Part shown: piece by piece, positions 40,282 through 48,817 of the stretch | Numbering within the stretch: position 1 is the first letter of the stretch | Layout of the letters: the number at the start of each line of letters is the position of its first letter | Source: Collinsella sp. | GTDB taxonomy: Bacteria; Actinomycetota; Coriobacteriia; Coriobacteriales; Coriobacteriaceae | Direction of reading: 5' to 3' | Length of the DNA stretch: 64,000 bases | NCBI GenBank assembly: GCA_031296755.1 | Contig: JAUMMZ010000021.1 | Location: 1 to 64,000, forward strand | Position numbers and translations under genes: made by a program | Notes under the pieces: generated by a model | What the model saw: the letters and a program-made list of their open reading frames with translations, nothing else | Told to the model about the DNA's origin: nothing | Databases searched by the model: none

Positions 40282-41850
40282 TTAGCTGGTGTGGCGCCAG
40301 CGAGGGTCGGTGAGCGTACGCGCCACACCCAGTCCAACGGGCAGAAACGCTACGATGAGCACTGCGCGCACAAACCAGCCGAGCATATTGACCGTGTCGA
40401 AGGTGCACATGTAATACATCGAGCGATACAGATACAAGCCCGGCACCATAATGACAATCGAAGGCACCGTGAGGGCGATGCGCGGGTAGGTGAGCTTGAC
40501 TTCAGCCAAGCTTGCGAGCAGCCCCGATACCAGCGCGCCGATAAACGCTGCTGCCTCGGGAGGCATTCCCGTGCTGAGGCCCAGGAAGGGAATCATCGTC
40601 GGCGCATCGACAAGGGTCAGACGCAGGGTATTGGACACGGCGCCGATCAACCCAGCTGCCGCGGCCATCTTTACCGGGCTGTTGAACATCACCGAGAAGC
40701 CGAATACGCCAACGAAGCTCATCACCACGCGCAGGAGCGTAAGGGCAAGCGGCGAAAGGCCCAGTGGGGCAAAGTCGTCCGGCGCCAGGCCAACACACTC
40801 GGCAACCATCCAACCTACGAGGGTCGCCATCACAATAATCGATACGGCATATGAAAGGCGCTCGATACCGCTTCGCATGTCGAGCTTAGCGATGTCGAGG
40901 CCTGCCGTAATGAGTGGAAAGCCGGGAATCACAAAGAGCATGGCGCCGATATAGCCTTCTTGGTGCGACATTGCCCCCGGTATGACCTGGCCAAGGCCGA
41001 GCAATGCCAGCAGATACGAAACGCAAGCGAGCGCAACGCCGGTCGTCAGCGCGCTGAACTGACCAAGGCCTTGCTTGAGAATATGGGAGCGGGCAAAGTT
41101 GCCGACACCCGCGCCCACAAACGCGCAGGCCATCTCGATAGGGCCGCCGCCGAGCAAAAAGACGAAGGCGCCGCAAGCACAAGCTGCCGCAAGGCCCTGT
41201 TGCCAGGGAGAGTAATCGGGTTTTGAACTCTCAACGGTCTTGAGCATCTCGTGGTATTCGTGCACGGTAAACCGGCGCCCATACGTCTCGATTTCCTTTA
41301 AGAAGCTCTCCATCATCCAAATGCGATGGGTATTGACTCCCGTTGTGGGCAGGCTGACAACCTCGTTAAAGCAGTGGCCATCTTCGATGCAGGTGCACTC
41401 AAACGACAGAAGACTTAAGTCAACGTGGATGGTGACACCGAGTACGGCGGCAACACGATTCATGGTATCGCGCACGCGCCAGGCACCCGTTCCGCTTGCC
41501 AGCATAAGCATGCCGGTGCGGCAGATGATGGATGATTTATCGGTGAGCGGCGCATCGACGGCAAGCTCATCGCCTGCCGTCACGATCTGGTGCCAGTCAG
41601 TTTTCATATGGAGCGCGCCGGCACGAACGCCGTGGTGCATGGGGGCTCTCGAAAGCAGCGAGTCAAGGCGCGAAGGCTGTGGGGGCTCCGTTGATTCGTC
41701 CTCAACCTCATCAGTCTCTTCATCGACCAGATCAAAGGAATCAAGCGGCGCTGGCTCGCGACGGTCGATCAGCTCCTCGTCCTCATCATCAAAGTAATTG
41801 AACTGATCGAGCATGTCCTCTTCGATTGAACGCTCGCTCGCGTCGTCCAT
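40282..41850 (-). CDS. Threonine/serine exporter, ThrE family (fused form)
   Basis: A 522-residue membrane protein. An acidic cytoplasmic N-terminus (about residues 1-65) precedes a ThrE domain with TGAWRVRDTMNRVAAVLGV, then around ten transmembrane helices. The second half (from about 375) corresponds to the ThrE_2 domain that is a separate protein in many bacteria. The presumed role is export of threonine and serine or small peptides. AAGGGAG lies eight bases before the ATG. Confidence 0.85.
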   Translation of the reverse strand: MDDASERSIEEDMLDQFNYFDDEDEELIDRREPAPLDSFDLVDEETDEVEDESTEPPQPSRLDSLLSRAPMHHGVRAGALHMKTDWHQIVTAGDELAVDAPLTDKSSIICRTGMLMLASGTGAWRVRDTMNRVAAVLGVTIHVDLSLLSFECTCIEDGHCFNEVVSLPTTGVNTHRIWMMESFLKEIETYGRRFTVHEYHEMLKTVESSKPDYSPWQQGLAAACACGAFVFLLGGGPIEMACAFVGAGVGNFARSHILKQGLGQFSALTTGVALACVSYLLALLGLGQVIPGAMSHQEGYIGAMLFVIPGFPLITAGLDIAKLDMRSGIERLSYAVSIIVMATLVGWMVAECVGLAPDDFAPLGLSPLALTLLRVVMSFVGVFGFSVMFNSPVKMAAAAGLIGAVSNTLRLTLVDAPTMIPFLGLSTGMPPEAAAFIGALVSGLLASLAEVKLTYPRIALTVPSIVIMVPGLYLYRSMYYMCTFDTVNMLGWFVRAVLIVAFLPVGLGVARTLTDPRWRHTS

Positions 41851-42261
41851 ATAGACGCTCCCTTCCTACCGACTAACCCCCATCCTAGGCAGCAACGGCT
41901 AAAGGAAACATAAAAGAGACGGCTGTCATGCGAGCCATGTGCGCAATAGCCGTGGGTAGTCGTTTAATAACGTCCCCAATGACTACCAGTAACTCGACAA
42001 GGACTGTCCCCAAGTGCCGGCAGAAAAGGAACGTCCCTAAGTGCCAACCAGGGCAACACCGCAGATAGAGGACGGACAGCGAAAGCCCGCCAGAGCGAGC
42101 AAGGTGCCTTCAAGAAAAATGGCGCCGCAGGTTGAGCATAAGTCAGCGAGCGGGTCGCATTTGTGACAAGGTGACGTGAAACGAAAGGGCGCTGACCTTT
42201 TGGTCGCGCCCTTGAAGTTGAACGTCAGATTGTCCAAATGCGGCCCGCGCAGCGTCGAGCC
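41851..42261. other. 410-bp gene-free region with GTCCC-containing repeats
   Basis: Three similar words occur in tandem at about 41970, 42004 and 42031 (ACGTCCCCAATG, ACTGTCCCCAAGTGCC, ACGTCCCTAAGTGCC). An inverted pair GGTAGTC/GACTACC flanks the first. A stem AAGGGCGC/GCGCCCTT with GACC/GGTC lies at 42185-42213. The only minus-strand frame here starts with TTG, has no ribosome site and is not called. Confidence 0.55.
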
Positions 42262-42288
42262 GTTACGCGGTTCGTAGAACCGCGTAAC
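42262..42288. repeat. GTTACGCGGTT hairpin (copy 1), after lysS
   Basis: GTTACGCGGTTC pairs perfectly with GAACCGCGTAAC over three bases, four bases past the lysS stop. No T-run follows on either strand. The copy after dtd (46778) has the same stem apart from one compensated pair. Confidence 0.85.
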
Positions 42289-42291
42289 AAG

Positions 42292-44256
42292 TTAGTACAT
42301 CTTTGCGCCGGCGGGGATGGAGGCGTCGAGCTGGATCAGGTTGAGGCGCTCCTCGCCCTCCTCCTCGTGGACAGCGCTGATCAGCATGCCGCAGCTGGGA
42401 ATACCCATCATCTTGCGCGGAGGCAGGTTGGTGATGGCGAGCAAGGTCTTGCCGACCAGGTCCTCGGGCTCGTAATAAGCGTGAATACCGGAGAGGATAG
42501 TGCGGTCGGTACCGGTACCGTCGTCGAGCGTAAAGTTCAGCAGCTTCTTGGACTTCTTGACGGCCTCGCATGCCTTGACCTTCACAGCGCGGAAATCGCT
42601 CTTGGAGAAGGTATCAAAGTCGACGAACTCCTCAAACAGCGGCTCAACGGCGATCTTGGAGTAATCGAGCGTGGGCTTAAGCGACGTAACGAATGGGCTC
42701 GCGGCGTTGCCGGCCTCGGCAGCCTTGGCGGCAGCGGCACCGGACTGGAAACCCTTCTCGGGCTTCATGTGCGGGAACAGCAGGACGTCGCGGATAGAAG
42801 CCTGGTTAGTAAGCAGCATGACCACGCGGTCGATACCAATGCCAATGCCGCCCGCGGGAGGCATACCGTACTCGAGGGCGCGCACGTAGTCCTCGTCGTA
42901 CTCCATGGCCTCGTCGTCACCGCCGGCCTTCTCGGCCATCTGAGCGGCAAAGCGCTCGGCCTGGTCGACCGGGTCGTTGAGCTCAGAGAACGCGTTGGCG
43001 TACTCGTGACCGGCAATAACCAGCTCAAAGCGGTGCGTCAGGCGCGGGTCGTCCTCAAAGCGCTTGGCAAGCGGGCTGACCTCGATGGGGTAATCGCACA
43101 CGAACGTGGGGTTGACGATGGTGTCCTCGCCCAGCTCATCGTAGATCTCGGCGATAATCTTGCCGGCGGTCCACTCGGGCTTAATCTCCAGGCCCTTCTC
43201 GCGCGCGGCGGCAGCAAGCTCCTCGACCGGCGTGTCGATGGTGACCTGCTTGCCGAGCACGTCGGAGACGATGTCGGTCATGGGACGGCTGGCCCACTCA
43301 CCAGAAAGGTCGATGGTCTGGCCCTGGTACTCGATGACCTCGGGGTTGCCGATGGCCTTGTTAGCCGCCTTAATGACACCCTGGGCGAGCGCCTTCATGC
43401 CCTCGAGGTCGGAGAAGGCACGGTAGGCCTCCATCGTGGTGAACTCGGGGTTGTGGGTAAGGTCCATGCCCTCGTTACGGAAGATGCGGCCGATCTCGAA
43501 CACGCGCTCAAAACCACCGACGATGCAGCGCTTGAGGTGCAGCTCGGTGGCAATACGCAGGTAGCACTCCTGATCGAGCGCGTTGAAGTGGGTAATGAAC
43601 GGCTTGGCCGTGGCACCACCCTGGATGGTCTGCAGGATGGGGGTCTCGACCTCCATGTAGCCGTCGGACTCCATAAAGCGACGGAAGGTGGAGAGAATCT
43701 GCGAACGCTTACGGAAGGTCTCACGAACGTCGTCGTTGGCGATCAGGTCGACATAGCGCTGGCGATAGCGGGTCTCCTTGTCGGAAAGACCGTGGAACTT
43801 CTCGGGCAGCGGACGAACGGCCTTGGAAAGCAGGGTCGCGCTCTCAGGGGCAACGGAAAGCTGGCCGCGCTTGGTGCGCACGACCACGCCGGTCACGCCC
43901 AGGATGTCGCCCAGGTCGAGGGCCTTGAGCGTATTCCAGGCAGCCTCGTCCATGTCGTTGATGCGGCAGAACAGTTGAATCTCGGCAGTCGCATCGCGCA
44001 CGACGATGAACATGATCTTGCCCTGACCGCGCTTGGCGACCACACGGCCGGCAATCTTCACGACATCCTCGGTGTCCTCACCATCGGCAAGATCGGCGTA
44101 CTTAGCCTCGATATCGGCGACGTAGTCCTCAAGCTCAGAGTGCTCAGGATAGGGGTTCTGGCCCGCCTCGAACAGGGCGGCGCGCTTGACCAGGCGGGTG
44201 GCGCGCTCGTCGTTGAGCGTCGATGCCTGATCGGCGGCGTTCTGGTTCTCTGCCAT
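42292..44256 (-). CDS. lysS: Lysyl-tRNA synthetase with C-terminal tRNA-binding domain
   Basis: A 654-residue class II LysRS. The OB-fold anticodon domain (VKIAGRVVAKRGQGKIMF) is followed by the catalytic core with motif 2 FRNEGMDLTHNPEF and motif 3 GIGIGIDRVVMLLT. The usual enzyme ends near residue 500; here residues about 535-654 are a second OB-fold of the EMAP-II/Trbp111 type (FRAVKVKACEAV, SGIHAYYEPEDLVGKTLL, GIPSCGMLISA). The extra domain should strengthen tRNA binding. Confidence 0.95.
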   Translation of the reverse strand: MAENQNAADQASTLNDERATRLVKRAALFEAGQNPYPEHSELEDYVADIEAKYADLADGEDTEDVVKIAGRVVAKRGQGKIMFIVVRDATAEIQLFCRINDMDEAAWNTLKALDLGDILGVTGVVVRTKRGQLSVAPESATLLSKAVRPLPEKFHGLSDKETRYRQRYVDLIANDDVRETFRKRSQILSTFRRFMESDGYMEVETPILQTIQGGATAKPFITHFNALDQECYLRIATELHLKRCIVGGFERVFEIGRIFRNEGMDLTHNPEFTTMEAYRAFSDLEGMKALAQGVIKAANKAIGNPEVIEYQGQTIDLSGEWASRPMTDIVSDVLGKQVTIDTPVEELAAAAREKGLEIKPEWTAGKIIAEIYDELGEDTIVNPTFVCDYPIEVSPLAKRFEDDPRLTHRFELVIAGHEYANAFSELNDPVDQAERFAAQMAEKAGGDDEAMEYDEDYVRALEYGMPPAGGIGIGIDRVVMLLTNQASIRDVLLFPHMKPEKGFQSGAAAAKAAEAGNAASPFVTSLKPTLDYSKIAVEPLFEEFVDFDTFSKSDFRAVKVKACEAVKKSKKLLNFTLDDGTGTDRTILSGIHAYYEPEDLVGKTLLAITNLPPRKMMGIPSCGMLISAVHEEEGEERLNLIQLDASIPAGAKMY

Positions 44257-44277
44257 AAGTTAGCTCCTCAAACTAAA

Positions 44278-44310
44278 ACGCTCCCCAGGATTCGGTCCCA
44301 GGGAGCGAAA
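44278..44310 (-). terminator. Terminator between greA and lysS
   Basis: CGCTCCC pairs with GGGAGCG with further GGA/TCC pairing; TTTTAG follows on the minus strand. It lies after greA, about 25 bp before lysS. Confidence 0.75.
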
Positions 44311-44335
44311 ACATACCTTTACGCGGGACCGTGGT

Positions 44336-44806
44336 CTAGCGTGCGATCTTGGCGATGGTGTAGACGCGAGTCTTGCCGGAAGGCGTAACGACCTCGACGG
44401 AATCGCCCTCGCCGTGACCAATGATGGCGTGACCGACCGGAGACTCGTTGGAAATCTTGTGCTCGAGCGAGTTGGTCTCGGTGGTACCGACGAGCGTGAC
44501 TTCCATGACCTCGCCGTTGGGATCAATCAGCGAAACGGTGGAACCGATGGAGACGGTCAGGTCGCCCGTGGTGGCAGCAACCTGAGCGTTGGCAAGAATG
44601 GCCTGGATCTCGGCGATACGAGCAGCATTCTGGGCCTGCTTGTCCTTAGCGGCGTCGTACTCGGAGTTCTCCGAAAGGTCGCCGAACGCGCGGGCTTCCT
44701 TGATGTCCTCGACGATCTCCTTGGCGTAATCGCCCTCACGCCAAGCGAGCTCCTCGACGAGCTTCTGGCGGCCCTCAGCGGTCAGTACGATCTGGCTTGC
44801 GTCCAT
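44336..44806 (-). CDS. greA: Transcription elongation factor GreA
   Basis: A 156-residue Gre factor. The N-terminal coiled coil has the tip acidic residues expected in GDLSENSEYDAAKD, which stimulate RNA polymerase cleavage of backtracked transcripts. The C-terminal FKBP-like domain contains ESPVGHAIIGHGEGDSV. The ATG at 44806 follows GGGGAGA. A TTGACA hexamer at 44842-44847 is upstream. greA next to lysS is a frequent arrangement. Confidence 0.95.
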   Translation of the reverse strand: MDASQIVLTAEGRQKLVEELAWREGDYAKEIVEDIKEARAFGDLSENSEYDAAKDKQAQNAARIAEIQAILANAQVAATTGDLTVSIGSTVSLIDPNGEVMEVTLVGTTETNSLEHKISNESPVGHAIIGHGEGDSVEVVTPSGKTRVYTIAKIAR

Positions 44807-44854
44807 ACGGATATCTCCCCAACTCTGATCAAACAATCAACTGTCAACAAAACG

Positions 44855-44887
44855 AAAAAGACCGGCTAGCCTGCGGGCAAGCCGGTC
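44855..44887 (-). terminator. Terminator after tatA
   Basis: GACCGGCT pairs with AGCCGGTC, with GC/GC continuing, then TTTTTC on the minus strand. It separates tatA from greA. Confidence 0.88.
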
Positions 44888-44912
44888 AGGTGCTCACCCC
44901 AAAGGGATGGGA

Positions 44913-45188
44913 CTACTCTGCGTCCGCGTCGCTGTCCTCTGCCTGCTTCTTCTTGGCAGCAGCGAGCTTGGCCTCGAGCTCAGCGATCTCCTTGTCCTCC
45001 TCGGACTGCTCGACCACGACCTCCTCGGCCTGCTTGGTCTCGGCCTTATCGTCGCCCTCCATACCCTCACGGATATTCTTGACGGTAGAGCCGAGGGACT
45101 TGCCGAGCTTCGGCAGGTTCTTGGGCCCGAAGATAATCAGGACAACGACGAGAATAATGATGAGCTCAGGAGCCCTCAGTCCAAACAT
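44913..45188 (-). CDS. tatA: Twin-arginine translocase subunit TatA/E
   Basis: A 91-residue protein with one N-terminal membrane helix (RAPELIIILVVVLIIF), the FGPKNLPKLGKSLG hinge and amphipathic helix, and a long acidic/Lys-rich tail. This is the standard TatA/E layout; it forms the protein-conducting part of the Tat pathway. GGAGG is five bases before the ATG. No tatC is adjacent. The substrate-binding lipoprotein at 4307 has a possible Tat signal. Confidence 0.92.
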   Translation of the reverse strand: MFGLRAPELIIILVVVLIIFGPKNLPKLGKSLGSTVKNIREGMEGDDKAETKQAEEVVVEQSEEDKEIAELEAKLAAAKKKQAEDSDADAE

Positions 45189-45261
45189 GTAGACCTCCAC
45201 AATACAGCGAGACAAGCTCGAATGAGTATACCGCGGGTATCGCGGTATCACAACACTAGCT

Positions 45262-45290
45262 AAAAAAAGGGACCGCAAGAAGCGGTCCCT
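45262..45290 (-). terminator. Terminator after tRNA-Pro
   Basis: AGGGACCGC pairs with GCGGTCCCT over five bases; seven T residues follow on the minus strand. Confidence 0.92.
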
Positions 45291-45300
45291 CCTCATGCTC

Positions 45301-45377
45301 TGGTCGGGTTGACTGGATTTGAACCAGCGACCCCTGCGTCCCGAACGCAGTGCTCTACCAAACTGAGCCACAACCCG
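45301..45377 (-). tRNA. tRNA-Pro (CGG)
   Basis: Acceptor CGGGTTG with CAACCCG, D-arm GCTCAGTTTGGTAGAGC, anticodon stem CTGCG/CGCAG with loop TTCGGGA (anticodon CGG), T-loop GGTTCAAATCC and an encoded CCA. A TACTAT-type -10 lies a few bases upstream. Confidence 0.95.
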
Positions 45378-45426
45378 TTAGCTCGACTATAGTAACAAAG
45401 ATTTTCGCCGCGTGCTAGAGAAATTT

Positions 45427-46323
45427 TTATTTCTTTGGCGCGTCGATTTGAACCGTGTTGGGAATAAGCTCAGTCGCGCAGGCCCACCAGCCATTTTGCT
45501 GGGCAGCATCGGCAAGCCTTTCGGCCGTGGCAGCGGTGTCGCAAATGGCAAACGAGCAGGCACCCGATCCGCACACATCTACAGCAACGGTTCCGTCCTG
45601 TTTACGCAGCCAGTCGAGAACCGTTTGAATCTGCGACTCCATCTGTGCGGAAATGACACCAAGGTTGTTATGGATGAGTGCATATGCCGTCTCGGCATCA
45701 CCAGCACGCAAGGCAGAAGCTATCGCGCCGGGCTTGTCCGCAGGCACCGAGGCCTCGTCAAAACGTCGATAGGCTTCAATTGTCGAAACACTTGCCTCGC
45801 GCGGCTTGACCAGCACGACGGGCGTCGCGGGCAGCGCGGGGTACTCAGTTGCCAGCACGTCCCCCCCACCTACGTAGAACGCAGGACTCGCGTGCAAAAA
45901 GAACGGGACGTCAGCACCAATGCCTCGCGCAATATCGTCGAGCGCTGGGTCGGTGCGATCAATGCCCCAGAGCTCCGCCAAGGCGACAATGACCGCGGCC
46001 GCATCCGTCGAGGGGCCGCCCAAGCCGGCGCACAATGGAATGCGCTTCTCAATCGTCACGCAGATGTTTGCCTCGCGACCATAATGCTCGGCCATAGCAA
46101 CCGCAGCCCGATACGCCGTATTCTTTTGCATGGGAAAATCTGATGCCGGAACCGTCTGGACGGTCAGCGCCTGCGCCGGCGTGACCGTCACGGTATCGGA
46201 AAGACCGACGGCCGCCATCAGGGAATCGACCCTGTGGTAGCCGCGGTCATCGCGCTCGGTATGAACCCCCAGGTAGAGGTTAATCTTTGCCGGCGCGGAA
46301 AGAGTCAGGGACCAATCGGTCAC
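45427..46323 (-). CDS. ispE: 4-diphosphocytidyl-2-C-methyl-D-erythritol kinase
   Basis: A 298-residue GHMP kinase of the MEP pathway. The N-terminal APAKINLYLGV and the ATP-binding PLCAGLGGPSTDAAAVIVAL are visible; the glycine-rich loop has Pro where many members have Gly-Ser. GADVPFFL and CGSGACSFAI complete the fold. The start is GTG with GAGGAG about nine bases upstream. It follows veg closely, as in Bacillus. Confidence 0.94.
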   Translation of the reverse strand: MTDWSLTLSAPAKINLYLGVHTERDDRGYHRVDSLMAAVGLSDTVTVTPAQALTVQTVPASDFPMQKNTAYRAAVAMAEHYGREANICVTIEKRIPLCAGLGGPSTDAAAVIVALAELWGIDRTDPALDDIARGIGADVPFFLHASPAFYVGGGDVLATEYPALPATPVVLVKPREASVSTIEAYRRFDEASVPADKPGAIASALRAGDAETAYALIHNNLGVISAQMESQIQTVLDWLRKQDGTVAVDVCGSGACSFAICDTAATAERLADAAQQNGWWACATELIPNTVQIDAPKK

Positions 46324-46325
46324 CG

Positions 46326-46622
46326 TTAATGCTCCTCGAGCTGATTGCCGAGCGGGGTAAAGATATGCTCGCCGCTCTCGGGGTCGAACAGCTCGACCTG
46401 ACCGGTGAGGACATCGATGTACTGGTAGGACTGACGCGACTTGCGACCGCGACGCTCGTCGACCTCGACGATAAAGACGGCGGGGTGGACGCTCTTGATG
46501 GTGCCCATGCGCTCGACAACGCGGGTGCGGCCCATGTTGGCCTTCACCTTGACGCGATCGCCCACCATATCGGTCAGCTTCTCGTGGATGTCGTCGACGT
46601 GATTGACTTCCATCTCTTCCAT
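46326..46622 (-). CDS. veg: Veg family protein
   Basis: A 98-residue protein of the Veg family (DUF1021): VGDRVKVKANMGRTRVVERM, then FIVEVDERRGRKSRQSYQY. In B. subtilis Veg promotes biofilm formation; the molecular role is unclear. The ATG at 46622 is eight bases after GGAGG; a longer frame to 46646 has no site. It lies directly before ispE, the conserved arrangement. Confidence 0.87.
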   Translation of the reverse strand: MEEMEVNHVDDIHEKLTDMVGDRVKVKANMGRTRVVERMGTIKSVHPAVFIVEVDERRGRKSRQSYQYIDVLTGQVELFDPESGEHIFTPLGNQLEEH

Positions 46623-46777
46623 GAACAGGGCCTCCAGAAGGTGCAATTCAAAAAGGGGATAATACCCCTAAGATAGACAAAACTCTAATACTATAGCACC
46701 CTGTTGTGGCCATACGCAAGTAGCTAAATAAGCCCCGTCCCAAATACGTACCAGACGACAACCTCGCATGACCAGTT

Positions 46778-46805
46778 GTTACGCGGTTTGGTAAAACCGC
46801 GTAAC
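46778..46805. repeat. GTTACGCGGTT hairpin (copy 2), after dtd
   Basis: GTTACGCGGTTT pairs perfectly with AAACCGCGTAAC over four bases and touches the dtd stop codon. It matches the hairpin after lysS, with the last stem pair changed on both sides. There is no T-run. Confidence 0.85.
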
Positions 46806-47252
46806 CTAAAGGTTGTCGGTGTCCAAGACGATGGTGAATGGGCCGTCGTTGACCAGGTCGACCTTCATGTCGGCGCCAAAGATACCGTGCGCCACATGCT
46901 CAACGTCCTCGTGCACAAGCGTCAGGAAGTACTCGTAGAGCTCGTTGGCAACATCGGGTGCGCCGGCATCCGTAAACGACGGACGGCGACCGTGGCGGCA
47001 GTCGGCGAACAGCGTGAACTGCGACACCACGAGCACCTCGCCGTCGACATCGGCAAGTGCCAGATTGGTCTTGCCGTTCTCGTCCTCGTTGATACGCAGC
47101 CCGCGGAGCTTGCCCCACAGCTTGTCGGCCTCGGCACGCGTATCGCCATGGCCCACACCCAGCAGCACCAGGTAGCCGCGTCCAATGCGGCCCACGCACT
47201 CGCCGTCGACCGTCACGCCGGCGTTGAGCACGCGCTGCACCACCGCACGCAT
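46806..47252 (-). CDS. dtd: D-aminoacyl-tRNA deacylase
   Basis: A 148-residue DTD. The catalytic SQFTLFAD motif and the C-terminal NDGPFTI (in place of the usual Gly-Pro-containing NxGPVT) are visible. It removes D-amino acids and glycine mischarged on tRNA. Length is typical (about 145). It follows rdgB by three bases, its ribosome site lying in the rdgB end. Confidence 0.94.
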   Translation of the reverse strand: MRAVVQRVLNAGVTVDGECVGRIGRGYLVLLGVGHGDTRAEADKLWGKLRGLRINEDENGKTNLALADVDGEVLVVSQFTLFADCRHGRRPSFTDAGAPDVANELYEYFLTLVHEDVEHVAHGIFGADMKVDLVNDGPFTIVLDTDNL

Positions 47253-47255
47253 GGC

Positions 47256-47897
47256 CTACTCCTCGCCCGTCAGCTTGGCGGACAGATGCTCGAGCGCGTG
47301 GAAACGATGGCTGATGGCGTTCTTCTCGTCAGCCGTCAGCTCGGCCATGGTCTTGCCCGGCGTGTCGACCGGCAGGAACAGCGGGTCATAGCCAAAACCA
47401 TGGTCGCCGCGGCCCTCGTGCGCGATAACGCCCTCGCAGGCGCCCTCGCCATAGGTGACCAAACCGTCCGTGTCGATGAGCGCGACGACGCTCATAAAGC
47501 GCGCAGTGCGGTCCTCGTCGGCCACGCCCTCCAGGTTAACGAGAAGCTTGGCGTTGTTGGCGGCATCGTCGCCGTGCACGCCCGCATAGCGCGCGCTATA
47601 CACACCGGGCTCACCGTCCAGCGCGTCGACGACCAAGCCCGAATCGTCGGCAATGGCCATAAGGCCCGTCTCCTCAACCGCGGCTTGGGCCTTGATGATG
47701 GCGTTCTCCAAAAACGTCGTGCCGTTTTCCTCGGGATCCTCAAAATCACCCAGCTGGCCGAGCGCCACAAAGCGCACCTCGGGCATGACCTTGCCCAAAA
47801 TGGCCTCGATCTCGGTGAGCTTATGGGCGTTGCCCGTTGCCACGACGATGGTCGCCGCCGGGTCGAGGGTGTCGATGTCAATCTTCTCAAGTGCCAT
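47256..47897 (-). CDS. rdgB: XTP/dITP diphosphatase (RdgB/HAM1)
   Basis: A 213-residue nucleotide house-cleaning enzyme that hydrolyses dITP and XTP. Motifs: VVATGNAHKLTEI at the N-terminus, FLENAIIKA, ADDSGLVVDALDGEPGVYSAR and GFGYDPLFLP, with SHRFHAL near the end. AAGGAGG precedes the ATG. It is grouped with rph and dtd, a common association. Confidence 0.95.
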   Translation of the reverse strand: MALEKIDIDTLDPAATIVVATGNAHKLTEIEAILGKVMPEVRFVALGQLGDFEDPEENGTTFLENAIIKAQAAVEETGLMAIADDSGLVVDALDGEPGVYSARYAGVHGDDAANNAKLLVNLEGVADEDRTARFMSVVALIDTDGLVTYGEGACEGVIAHEGRGDHGFGYDPLFLPVDTPGKTMAELTADEKNAISHRFHALEHLSAKLTGEE

Positions 47898-47995
47898 GAC
47901 TGGCCTCCTTGTCTCTATAGCAAGCCGCGTGAGGGGCGTTTGGGCACTTGACCTCTCCCCTCTCAGGCGATCGGACCTTTCAACGCAGCATTTCA

Positions 47996-48040
47996 GCAGA
48001 TAAAACCTACCAAAATAAACCTGTCCCTTTTGGCAGGTTA
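47996..48040 (-). repeat. GGGACAG-loop hairpin (copy g) at rph stop codon
   Basis: Read on the minus strand it begins at the rph TAA. It is almost identical over 45 bp to 7202-7246, including the flanking TTTTATCTGC. Stem ACCTGCCAAAA with TTTTGGTAGGT, loop with GGGACAGG. Confidence 0.82.
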
Positions 48041-48763
48041 GGCGATGGCTTGGCGCTGAAGCTCGATGAGCTCGGCGATACCCTTGTCGCCCAGGTCGAG
48101 CAGGGCGTTGAGGCGTTTGCGGTCAAAGGGCGCCTGCTCGCCGGTGCCCTGGAGCTCGATCATCTCACCGGTATCGGTGGTGACGAGGTTCATGTCGACC
48201 TCGGCATGACTGTCCTCGGAATAATCGAGGTCAAGCAGCGTATTGCCGTCGACAACGCCCATAGAGATGGCAGCCACCTGGCCGGTAAGCGGGATGCGCT
48301 CGATCTTGCCCGCCTCGACCCACATGGCAAGGGCGTCGTGCAGCGCCACCCAGGCGCCGGTGATGCTCGCTGTACGCGTGCCGCCATCGGCCTGAATCAC
48401 ATCGCAGTCGACGGTGACGGTGTACTCGCCGAGCGCCTTCATGTTGACGACGGTACGCAGGCTGCGGCCAATGAGGCGCTCGATCTCCATGGAGCGACCC
48501 TTGCGGTTGGCGTGTTCGCGCTTGCAGCGCTTGCCGGTCGACGCCGGCAGCATGGCGTATTCCGCGGTCACCCAGCCGGCCTTAGCTCCCTTTCGCCAGC
48601 CCGGCACGCCCTCCTCGATAGTGGCGGCGCACAGCACGCGCGTGTCACCGAACTCGGCCAAACACGAGCCGTGGGCGTGCTTCATGACGCCACGGGTGAG
48701 CTTAACGGGGCGCAACTCGTTGGCGGCGCGACCGTTGGCGCGGTTGACCTGCATGTACTCCAT
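48038..48763 (-). CDS. rph: Ribonuclease PH
   Basis: A 241-residue phosphorolytic exoribonuclease that trims tRNA 3' ends. Characteristic segments: [32 protein letters not shown], the RNA-binding ERLIGRSLR and the phosphate-site [17 protein letters not shown]. The start at 48763 has AAAGGA eight bases upstream. Upstream gene is murI, downstream rdgB, an often conserved order. Confidence 0.96.
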   Translation of the reverse strand: MEYMQVNRANGRAANELRPVKLTRGVMKHAHGSCLAEFGDTRVLCAATIEEGVPGWRKGAKAGWVTAEYAMLPASTGKRCKREHANRKGRSMEIERLIGRSLRTVVNMKALGEYTVTVDCDVIQADGGTRTASITGAWVALHDALAMWVEAGKIERIPLTGQVAAISMGVVDGNTLLDLDYSEDSHAEVDMNLVTTDTGEMIELQGTGEQAPFDRKRLNALLDLGDKGIAELIELQRQAIA

Positions 48764-48817
48764 AGAAATTTCCTTTCGGCAAAAGATGTGGCGAAGGCTT
48801 TGGCGGCTGCCTTACAT

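Noticed and set aside
42037..42237. 66-codon minus-strand frame with two CxxC-like pairs, resembling a zinc ribbon
   Set aside because: TTG start, no ribosome site, overlaps a hairpin and the GTCCC repeats, and the Cys spacing fits no family I recognise.
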